Positions 25,201 through 37,300 of a stretch of 64,000 nt of DNA are shown piece by piece. Origin of the DNA: Choristoneura fumiferana. Its lineage: Eukaryota; Arthropoda; Insecta; Lepidoptera; Tortricidae. The DNA lies in the NCBI RefSeq assembly GCF_025370935.1, contig NC_133494.1, forward strand, positions 5,677,840 through 5,741,839. Reading direction: 5' to 3'. The position numbers were made by a program, and so were the translations under genes. The stretch's first letter is position 1. Every line of letters starts with the position of its first letter. A model generated the notes under the pieces. That model was not told where the DNA came from and did no database searches. It worked only from the letters and a program-made list of their open reading frames with translations.

Positions 25201-28200
25201 ATGAACACTTTGTCACAAAGACGTAGCTGTTTTGCACTTTTAGTTGCAAAGTAGCCTTTTTTATCATAGATTTGAACCTTTGCAAATGAATGCCTAATTC
25301 AATCAACTATTTAAAGTTACGCAGTTATACTGTAACTACAGTTTGGAATATTCAGCCCTGAATGTTTTCTTTTTCCTTCAGAATTTGGCTCCGTCCCGGT
25401 CACGAAGTGACAGTCAAAGTAACTCTCCTTGACGCGATTGGCCGAGAGCTGCTGGACGAGCGCGGGCCGCGTGTGTCATGGGAAACTGACCCTAAACACC
25501 CCGGCATAGAGTTTAGAGCGGTCGACAGACTGTTCATCGAGACGCATCCAGAATATGCGCCGGTGCCGGTGCCTTATAAGTATTATCAGGTGATTATTTT
25601 AAATATACAGGTAAAATAATCTGAATGTAAATTACATTTCACGTAGAGAAATGTTTTCAGAACAACTAACATTTCAGTATAAGAACTGCCATAAATCTGA
25701 ACAATGTCTTTTATTCTTGTCTGTCACGGTTTTTTTGTATAGTTTCAAAACTTAGCTTAAATTTTTTTTTTTTTTAGCTTGTAGTAGCAGATGAGCAAGC
25801 CATCGGTTGGAGCGGGTCTCTGAAGGCGAGCATTCCTGAAGCCACAGCCAGCATCCAAGCCAGGGTCGTGGCGCCCCTGAAATGCGACCCTTCAAAGGTT
25901 TGTCCAATAAATAAATATAATAAAATAAAACTTTTTTTTTTGTTTAAAAACTATTTTTTATAACAAAGATAATATACAAAGAACTATCGGAAAATGTCAT
26001 CCAAAATGTCGTTACGCGTTACTCTTTGAATATAGAATACATGTATAAAATCATATGTCGAGCGCAATTAAAAATTCTTGATTTTATTTTACAAGTATGT
26101 TCAGTCATACTTAGCCAAAAACTGGCTCAAATAATCTGGATTTATTTTGTGATATCTTCTGAAGAGATGCTTCACAAACACTCCTTTCATTCACCAGGTT
26201 CTTTACTGCTCCAATACATATTTTAACCTTGCTTGTACTTCTAAGTACTTACAATACTTATTCCTCAGGTCAACATAGCATGGGAGAGCGAAACAGTGTC
26301 CAACATAGCGACTATAACAGGCGGGAGCGGCCGGTATGCCGTAGAGGCGCCCAAAGGCTCGTCCGGGACGGCAGACGGCGGTAAACTGACGGCCGTCGTG
26401 CCGGGACCCGGCAGTTACGACCTGGTGGTCGCCGATCAGTGCGTCAGCGGCGATCGGCAGCATGTTGAGGTGAGGTTTGATGCCTAGTTGATTCCTGGTT
26501 GTGACGGAGGTAATTGACCTTGACATATTGAGCCAAGGGCTACTATTACTAGTACTAATACTCGCATAATAATAATTATTAAATCCACCTGAACCCGCGT
26601 TGTCTAACGCTCGAGCGTCTGCAATGAAGGCTATCGTTTTTTGTGTCACTAGATGGCGCACTGTTGCGTGAGGTTTTTAAGTAAGGCTTTCAAAGTCTGT
26701 TATTCCGGCCGTGAAAACAAAGTTTAGATTTAAATCATATTTAATACACCTTAAAACCGTACCATAAAAATATCGAGCATGCCACAGTGTTCATAGTCCC
26801 CGTTTTGTTCGGAAAAAAGGGAGGACAAAGGTTTCTGAAAGACAAAACTGTCTCAGAACACAGACATTCATTGCCCCGGAACGCATATTTGGGTTACCTA
26901 ATGATTCGCCGACTATTTTTAGGCAGATTATTGATTGGCAGACAACGTTTCGCCGAGTAACGGTACGCCGATGAATTTGTACGCAGATGTATTGTTTCGC
27001 AGACTAACGTTTCGTAACTCAACCTCTAGCAGACTATTTACTTGGCATATGAGTCAGTAAGCGGAACAACTATTCACAGAAATTCGTTTAGCCTATTAAT
27101 CACTACACATTTTGCACATTTGGTCGAACAACCTTTCGCTTTTGTAACGGTTGAACTATTATTCAGTGCGCATATCAACTTTTCGCATCTTTTCGTTTCG
27201 CATGGGGAATGGCATTCAATACCGCGAATATGTGTGGATTACACTATGGCTTATTGGCATTTTTACACGCCGTGCTGACCGCGCATTCTTTATGATTTTT
27301 TTATGTACCCTCACAAGTTTCAAACGTATAACGCAAGTAATAAACGTATTTTTGACCATAATTTGTATTTATTTTATATTCGAGTTTAAACAAACCAAGT
27401 CGCGATGCTAGCAGTTCGGTTCTGGCACTTCGCCGGCCGCTACCGCGGCACGCTCGCTTCGCTCGCTCGGCTCGTGCGTTGTTGGTCGCAATTCTACCTA
27501 ACACTCCTCCTCGCTGACGCTCGTCGTCGCACCTAACTACATTTTGATAACAGCTAGTATATATTGTCAACTCAGTAAAATCCTACCTGTCGTTTGGCCG
27601 ATTTTATCTACGCAGATTACGAAACAAAAATCGACTGAACATTAAATCTACTTAACAATATGAATGCCATGTGATAACTCTGCTTATCGTGTCTCGACGA
27701 ACAGTTGTTCGGTTAACTGAAACAATTACGAAACAAACAATCTGCTAAACGTAAATCTGCTTATCGCTATTCTTCCTACCGACTACTCGGCGAAACGAAT
27801 AATAGGCGTAATGAAATTATACCAAACGTTGCTCGGCCAAAAGAAAAATCTGCCAATAGTTATCTGCGAAACGAAAATCTGCGTAATGAAACTCGGCAAA
27901 ACGACAGGTCACCGCATATTTGCCATAATTAATTTCAGATATAGCAAAATATTCACAAAATTATTCTAATTATAAATAAACCCGTGTAGCTCACCCAAAA
28001 ACTATGAGATTTGACATTTCGGAGACCTCACGCTACACTAGCGCTTCTAGTGGCGAATTCATACGCGATAGCCCTCATTTCATTCACAGTCTCTTTGCTG
28101 ATTTCGTGTGCGTCAGACAGTGCTGTCTCAATGTCTTTTGTATTTCGAATATAGACAGAAAAGGTCCGAGCAAAAAAGTGTTCGAATTCATCCCATTCAA

Positions 28201-31200
28201 AACCACTAGTGCTCATATCCGAATCCATACTAACTAGACGACATTAAAAAGTAAACGTTCTAGAACACGACGTGCTTAAAAGTTTCTTCTAAATATTACT
28301 CTACGAAGTTTTATCGTCTGATAATCTGTTTATTAATAAACGATAAAAAAGTGTCATTGATAATTCATATCCAACATCTCTCAGGTCCACATAGAAGAAG
28401 TACAAAGCGTGGAAGTGTCAACATCGCGGGCAATTTGCGTCGGTGCTTGTGTGCCCATCGCAGCGATAGTTAGGGGCGTGTCGCACACGCAACTGAGCGC
28501 CGGCCGAGCGCCGGAATGGAGGCTCAGTGGACACTTCACTGTCAAAGATGGGCTGCTGTGCGGAGTGAAAGAAGGCGCCGGGAAAGTCAGAGCGACTTTC
28601 GGAGGCGTCTCTAGTGCTGATGTTGAGGTGAGAATTGTTTTATTCATGTTTCATCTTTGTTAATTTTAGCTACTTAACTTTAGAAGTGATTGCCAGCGGA
28701 AAGTACCAGGCTCAACCATATTAAGGGGGTACCTGACCTGACTCGCGAGTGAGCGCCGGCCGAGCGCCGGAATGGAGGCTCAGTGGACACTTCACGCTGG
28801 TGGTGCTTTCTTCTGATGTGCGGAGTGAAAGAAGGAGCCGGGAAAGTCAGAGCGACGTTCGGAGGCATCTAGTGCTGATGTTGAGGAGTATTAAATATAA
28901 GATAAAATGATTTATTGATAGAAAAAAACAAACTGTTTGCAAAATTGGTTAGGAACGACAACAGAAAACTCTTAAAACTACGTATCAACATTTATGTTTT
29001 TTCTATACAGTAGTATAGAAAAAGCATAAATCTGAAATAAATAAATCAGACTGTCAAACGATACCAAACAAACTAGATATACAAATTGCCGAACGACGAA
29101 ACGAACTGGAAACAAAAGTCCTCATTATGCTCGTAGAATTGCTCCTCTGAATGGTTATGGAGATCTACTGAACAAGCCACAACCCTGAACGAGAATATTG
29201 ACGATATTGTTGATTAGCGTTTTGTTTTTATCACTTAGCGTGAATATCATCAAGTTACTCAAACATTAACCTTTTCACTGCCGAAACTATATGAGCTGGC
29301 TAATTTGTGTCTTATAATTGAGACAATGGCGGTTAAAGGGTAGGCCAAATCAAAGGTATTCGAATGTAATTTGTACGTTACAGGTGCTAGTGTTCCCGCC
29401 TTTGAGCGTAGTGCCGGAGCGGGCGCGGCTGCCGCCGGGCGGGCGGCTCCAGCTGCGGCACGCGGGCGGGCCCCCGCCGCACCTCGCCGCGTTGCACTAC
29501 AAACTGGTCTCACACGCTGCTTCTGTCGAGGTATACAATACATTACATTAAAAACAATAGAAATAACATGACCGCCTTGCGCTAGCGAACACAGACGAAC
29601 TTGTATGTCATAGAGTCTGCGAAGAATTCGTTTATGCGTCACTATTTTTTTTTATTTGTTATTCTGTCCCGTTGTCTAAGAGACTACTAATGTGATTAGG
29701 AGTCCATAAACTCATGGTTTTAAAGAGTTGTCCAGGGGATGTAACCATGGCAATGAGGTGTTAAAAAAAGTTGATGGACCCGTATCGATATCCCGCGGGA
29801 ATAAAGCAATTTTCCGAGATAACTATCCTATGTCCTTTCCTGGGACTCAAACTATCTCTTCCACCAAATTGCACCTAAATCGGTTCACCGGTTTAAGCGT
29901 TAAGAGGTAACAGACAGACAGATACGCTTCCGCATTTATAATACATATAATCGTCGGGATAAGTCCTAGTTGTGGCATAATTACTAGTAGAAATCGCAAA
30001 AATTTTAAACTTTATCAAATATTATTTTGTGCATTTTTTGATAGGTCAGTCAGTCAGGCCTGGTGTTGGGTCAGGCGGCGGGAGCGGCGCGCGTGAGGCT
30101 CGTGGCGTTAGACATCGCGGACGTGGAACTGGCCAGCGCGGAAGCTGAACTCGAGGTGAGATTACCGCTGAGCAATCCTGCCCGATTCACTGAGTCATTC
30201 CTTCCCGAGTGGCTATAACCTAACCAATGGAACCAAGACGTACTTGTTTGTTACTTAACTTTGGGGTGGTTAAATTTCTATGAAGGTCTTCATACACTGT
30301 AACAGCTCAACAGCCACTTGACTCAAAGTTAAATATGGAAATTTAAGCCTTGTGTCGTATTTACTACGGTACAATTTTCTAAATTTATGCAGTGTACGAC
30401 GCGTGGTCCATGCGTCAACTATGCGTCTTACATTTTAGGTCCACTAAAAGCCATACGTCGGCCCGGCGGCGGCTACGCGTTTACGAGTGGTGGGCAACCC
30501 GCCATGTCCAACCGAGAATTATATTACCCACTTGTTGACACCACGTTGTCAACTAGTGACCATTGGGGGGATTATACCTAGTTGACTACTCAACCGAGGA
30601 GTGGAATTGGTGCCACAGTAATTCGGAGTTGATAAGTGTGCAAAGTCCTTAATTGTCTCCATGTACTCTATGACTTAGGCACACTTGTAATCAGATCCCG
30701 TACTAGAAATTCATGTAGTAAATCAATTGGCAGGTTATCCCAATAACGGGTCTGCGCGTACGTGCGGCGACGCAAACCTTGCTCGTGGGCGAACCGGCAC
30801 CGTTGTGGCTGGAAGCGACCGGCCTCGGGGCGGCGGCGCTGGCGGCCTTGCAACCTGCGCCGCGAGTCGCCTGGGCTCTGAGGGATACGCGCACGGCGCG
30901 GCTGCACGTCTCGCATATCGATGGTAGGTTGATGCTCTTCTGACCCGTACTATTAAAGCGAGATACATAGCTGTACATTACACAGCAGCTATACACTGTC
31001 TGGTGTTGCTTCAAGCGAGGCTGCGGGTAGTTACGCTAGGGGCCTTGGTTGGAGGTTCATCTACACGACTCGCAAAAGCCGTTCTGCTCTGACCCGTACT
31101 CTTTAAGCGAGATAGCTGTACTGGTGCTGTTTTAAGTGACGGGGCACCGGGTTAGCGGCCTTGCATCTGAGGGAGGTTCATCTAGACGAATCGATGATAT

Positions 31201-34200
31201 GTTGATCAAGCCATTCTGCTCTGTCTGACCCGTACTCTTTAAACGAGATAGCAGTACACTAGCTGGCGACTGAGACTCGGCTGGTGACGCTGTGTCCATA
31301 ATCGACGGCGCTAGCCGCTTGACTTCGACTGTACAGTAGCACAAGTGGCAACATGTCAATATGGTTCACAATTTTGTTGCTGTACCTTCTCTCAGAATAA
31401 AAATATCTTATGAAATTACAATTGGTTGCAGATAAACTGGAGAGAAGCGTCGCCGAGGGCTTGTCTGTGAGGGTGATTCCTCTCAAGCCTGGAGTCATCA
31501 CGATCGACGTTAGAGTGCGGAATATGGGACAGGTAACAGACATACATAACTAATCTTTATTAGGACTATATCTTTGAATTATTGATTAACTAGTTACCTT
31601 CACGAGAAACATTTAGGGGCTGTTTCACCATCCATTGATGAGCGTTAACCGACGGTTAAATGTGATGCCGTCTCCGTCTATTCGAACAAAACAAATAGAG
31701 ACGGCATCACACCTAACCGCTAGTTACCACTAATCAATGAATGGTGAAACAGCCCCTTACAATCTTAGATAGGTAAAGTGAGATTGTCTACACCGCTTCC
31801 TCGACTCTTAAAAGGCGCCATTAAAATTTTATTTCGCACTGGAAACTGAAAAATGGCGCCCCTTGCCATCTGGCGCCGAAGAGCGACCACTCCTCTTGCT
31901 CTACTCCAGGGCCGGCGCTGAGTAGGATTAAGAGGATGTTTAATGAAATAAATCCGGAAAACTCACGTCTTAAATCGAGTTTATCTTGACGTGTTTCGGG
32001 CTAATTCGTCGTTGGGGCAACACGATTCGGCGGCTGTTGCAACACGCGCGCTGCGCGCCACCGCTCTGCTCGCGCTACTACCGGGTGATAAACTCGATTT
32101 ATGACGTGAGTTATCCGGATTTAATTAATTAAATAAACAATTTTTCTTTCTGTGTACTTGTTTTCTGTATCGCTTACTATTTGTGGTGTACAATAAAGAG
32201 TCATTGTATTGTATTGTAAATATGAGTGGGTCTCACGTTAGTTTCATGTTAGGAGGATGTTGTCAAAATCTCACAAAATTCTAAGTGGCCACGTGAAGAA
32301 TACCCGTGAAGCGGTGTAGGCAATCTCGCTCTAGCTTGATCAAGGGCTAGAGTCGACGCTGTCTCACTAATATATGAGAAAGTTTGTGAAGATATTTTAA
32401 TGTTTAGGTACTCAATAACGCACTATGGACCTTTGACAAATTTGAATGCCAGGTAGCAGAAACGCGTTCCTGGGACAGCACAATAGAGATCCTAGCCGTA
32501 GCCGACATCCGCGTGTCGGTGCACGGGCACCCGAGCCCGGCCGTGGCCGCGGGCGACCGGCTCGCCGTGGCCGTCGGCGCCACCGTCCGCCTCAAGTCGC
32601 TGCCTCGCGGCGCCTGGCAGTCATTCGGAGACGGCTCCTTTGAAGTCACGCCTAACGGGGACTTGAAGGCTTTGAGTCCGGGGTACGGAGTCGTCGTGGC
32701 GCAGCATAAGGATGATCGGAATAATATTTACAGAGAGACGGTGAGTGCTAATTAAAGTCTTGATAAATATGTATTTAGTTTAGTAGAACGTATGTTTAGT
32801 CAAGTGTAAAAATATGAACTTATTCAAAGTTTCAAAAATAAGTACCACAGACTCTTATTCCGATGCAATAAGGCCGTAGTAACATATTTTTGAGTGGTTC
32901 GAATAGATATACTTATTTTTGCACTTGACTATACAAGATTTGCTTGGTTTGGAAGTAGTTCGATTTAAGTCGAATTGTCCCATGATATTGGCAGTCAGTA
33001 AAAAAGTTTCTATTTTTTAATTTTTGTCAGAAAAAAACATATCTTCCCTTGGGTGTCGTAAAAGGCTACTAAGAGGTCTAATCTGAGAGTGGACAGCGGC
33101 ACCAGCAGCCAGCAGCATATTTTTGCGCCACTGTGTAGACACCATGACCCAAATATACGTTGACAATTAAAAAAGTAAACATTTTTAAAATGGAACGCGT
33201 TATGAGTTCATTTGTTTATTTTTCTATTTTGAAAGAAGAAAAAAACATCACACTATTTTCCCAAGAAAGTCCTCATGAAGATTCACTACTGATCCTGATC
33301 CGACGACCACGTTCGCTCTGTCAAAAATAAAAAATTACGAACGAGAGTATATTAGAAGCCCGAAGTCGAAGACTGGTTCTAGTACCGCCCGTGCGACAAA
33401 CAATGTTTTTCATCACATAGGGGGAAGGCGGCGGGGAGCTGGCGCTGCCAAGAGCGCAGTCAGCGGTATCGGCAATATTTTAAAAATATTAGTTTTTCTT
33501 TTACAAATATACAATTTTACTCGCAAATGTTATGAAAAACATTGTATGTCGCACGGGCGGTACTAGAATTACGAACATCGACACACTAAAGCCCTCAGTC
33601 TTCAACTTCGGGCTTCTAATAGACTCTCGTTCGTAATTACTTATTTACCGCCCTTAAAACACAATGTACTATTAACATTTGATTATCTCCAGTGACTGGC
33701 GACTCGACCTCGGTCTCCTAATTAATAGACTCTCGTTCGTAATTCCTTATTCACACACAATGTACTATTACAAAAATGCCGCTAACTGCTTGCGTGTGTG
33801 TGTGTGTGTGCGTGTGCGAGCTCCTGCTGCTGGCCGTGCAGCAGCTGCGCGCGCCGCAGTATAGTACGGGCAGTGACTCATTTATCGACCACGGGTTTCA
33901 TGACAAGCACATTTGGGGGGTTGCAACCAAGATAGCCTCCATGTTACGACACTGTTTACGGAAAATAATTGTCTGCTCTGTACAGGTGATCCACGTGGAA
34001 GTGGCGGTGCCGACATACTGCACTGCGGAGCCGAGCCTCGGCGACGAAGGCGCGCTGCGGCTCGTGCTGCGGACGGCGCTGGGCCGGCCGCTGCTCGCGC
34101 CCGCCGCCAACGCCAGCGCCGCGCCGCTGCCCGCGCACGTGCGCCGGCTGCCTGACAGGTTAGGGGATTTGGGGCCAATTCGAAAGCTATGATAATAGCC

Positions 34201-34302
34201 CCCAATATTTTAAAATAAAGTCAACCGGGGTTTTATTTCTAAAGACCTTTCTTTCTTTCGTAAAGACAACGCGTTTGCTGTCGTCAAATAAAGTCAACCG
34301 AG

Positions 34303-34343
<41 letters not shown>

Positions 34344-37300
34344 GAGAGAGAGAGAGAAGAGAGAGAAGAGAGCGAGAGAGAGAGAGATTAATTTACACAT
34401 AGTCGATACACAGAAAAAACACGTTAGGAAGAAATAATAATTAAAAAAAAACCCCACTGGGCATTCTCAGCATAATGTTGCGGGCAAGCTGTTTTTTAGT
34501 GGTACCCGTATTTAGTAACGATATTTTACCTTACAGTGCATTAGGACCGGAGCTGCTGATAACGGGCCTGGATGCCGCAGGCGCGTTTATGACGTTCCAC
34601 GGCACGGCGAGCGGCGTCACGGTGAAGGATGAGGTGTGGGTCACTGGATCCGAGTCCAACGCTGACAGAATCGCTGGTCAGTGCTCAGATTTATTTGCAG
34701 CTAGAATTTATTGCAGCAGAATTCATTGACAGCCAGGTCTGTCCAATGTAGTTGACGTGCCAAAAAAAAACATGAAAAGGAAAACCTTTCTAAAACTTCA
34801 ACAATAAATAAAATGACATCAATTTATTTCCAGTCCAAAGCTCAATTTAGACCTGCAAGAAGAATCGCGCAAATTGCATTATATTGCGAGGCATCAAAGG
34901 GAACATGTTTGAATGTTCTGCAACTTGCACGATTATTCTTGCAGGTCTATACTGTACATACATACGGCCCCACTAGAATAAAACAGATTCTGTAAAAAAA
35001 ACACAGAGCGTTCTGTGTGTACAACGACGTACCCACACCCACAGGGAGCTCTCTATTTATGCTACTCTTGAAGTTGTCTCAAGTTATGCGAGGATAAGAA
35101 TGTGGATTTGTATCCGGTGGTATTTATTTAATTTTAACATTTGACTATCTCCAGTGACTGGCGCGTGGGGGGTTTGCCTGGACGGCGTGGGATGGGCGGC
35201 GCCGGCCGGCGTGAGCATTTACGCGGGCACGGGCGCGTCGCTGGCAATACTGACCCGCGCCGATGCCGGCAAGCACGCGCTGCGCCGCGACCGCCCCGCC
35301 GCCGCCCGGACGCTCATACAACTGCCAGTAGACAAGGTATTTACATCACCATTTAAAAAAAAACACGATATTGGAGGTCTATACCGGTTGGAGGCGGCCT
35401 GCATCTACCTTGAGCCTGCGGCTTTAACCAGTTCATCCGTCTATCTCGTTGGTGGACGTCGTTCGTGGACGTCTTACGCTGCGCTTGCCGATCCGCGGTC
35501 TCCCATCGAAAACTTTTCGGCCCAAACAGCCATCTGTTCCCCATGCTATATGGGCCATTGCCACACAACGAGCTAATCTGCTTACTACTATATCGTAATC
35601 GTGACTAAAGACTAGAGTCTTCGACCAGTGTGCGTTGCCAATAATGATGATGACAATACAATACAATAACTCTTTAATGCACACCAACACAGTAAGCAGT
35701 ACAGAAAACACAAGTATATACATAGAGATTTTCTAAGGTAAGCAATAGGCGGCCTTATCGCTTCAGAGCGATCTCTTACAGGCAACCTTTACAATGGACA
35801 GAAATAAGGAATACATTTTAGCAGGTGGTGCAATTTACAGTAGATTAAAGCTGTATCAATAATACACAAGAATACACATACACAACAAATCTAAACAGAT
35901 AGATAGGTAGATAGATACCATAACAACATATAAATAAGCTAACTATAACATTCATACGCAAGATGACAGATAGTGCTCTCTAAGCATAGACTTAAAGATA
36001 GGCAAGGAGTTCGCGCATCTCAAGTCTATCCGTAGGGAGTTCCACAACCGAGTGGCCTTGACAGTGTAAGAATAAACATAGAATTTAGAGTTTGAAAGTG
36101 GGACAGTAAGGAGAAAGTTCTGAGAGCAACGGACAGAAGTAACATAGCTAAATCGCTCTTTGAGGTAGCAAGGAGTGACCTATGGCTCTGAGACGTGATC
36201 CTTGACTGTTGGAGAGGCTCAGAGTCAACAAACTTTGGAGAGAGCTATGCTTGGAGTTACTTTTTTATTTTTATTTATTCTCCTCAATATATGTATGTTC
36301 TCATAAATCATATTTCATAAATGTTTTCTTTCTTTCGTAATACGGAAATTCGTCGAAGATCTAAAATCACCGACATAGCTATAAATATGCAAGTTGAAGT
36401 GGCAATGGGCGGGCCACATCGCTCTAAGAACAGATAGCCGTAGGGGGAGAAAAATGCTCGAGTGGCGACCGCGAACCGGAAGACAAAGCGTTGGCAGGCC
36501 TCCCACTAGGTGGACTGACGACACCGTGAGAATTGCGAGCAACCGGTGGATGCAAGTGGCGAGTTGTCTTTCATTGTGGCGTTCAGCAGTGGACGTCTTC
36601 TGGCTGATGATGATGATAACCGTAATCTTCAGATGGAGTTCCTGCAAGGCGAATGGCCGTCATCAATGGTGCCTTTGTCCGTCGAAGCGGTGGGCCTAAC
36701 GGCCGGCCCTCTTCTCTGCTCCGAGGAACAGAAGTTCGCGCTCGAGGGCGTTCCCGTCGAGCTGCCTTACTCGTGCCGCACCAAGCTGCCGCACTCCGCT
36801 AAACCTGTGTTGGACATACTCAACGGTAAGACTGGGATTGGAATTGAATAGCTTTGATTTTGATTTCCTTCGTATCACCGTCGCTCGCTAAGTGTTAGAG
36901 ATGTATTTGGCGAATGCGATTAAATGTATTTAACTTTATTTTTACGTTGTACGATCTAAGTAAAAACCACGTGGAAGGTTACAAAGGTGTTCGTTAATTA
37001 AATTAAATTCAAACATTTAATTGAATTTAATTAACGAACCATGGTTAGTGTTGTGAATCTTACTAATTGACCCGATTTGATTTTCGCGATCTGTGGTCAA
37101 AATACACCCTAAAAACCCCAAACATGGTTAGGTTACGTCGTTCTATCTTGGAGTACCAGTGTCTAGCTTCCGACTCCATAATCAAATCAGCTCGATGGTA
37201 CCATATTCTTGTACATCAGGCCTTAGTATAATACCCAAGTTTCTTAGCATTACCACAATAAGTACATGGTGGAAATCAAATTCAAAGATTTCGTTACATG

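Noticed and set aside
28740..28892. Alternative NUP210 exon 17b
   Set aside because: No acceptor in front, a replaced central block, and no donor at the end; kept as a pseudo-exon.
30430..30520. Extra NUP210 exon between exons 19 and 20
   Set aside because: An acceptor-like 'cattttag' and a GC-rich stretch exist, but the frame required by phase hits a stop at once and exons 19 and 20 already join in phase.
34301..34387. Repeat array of possible regulatory or CRISPR-like nature
   Set aside because: Simple (GA)n microsatellite without spacers.
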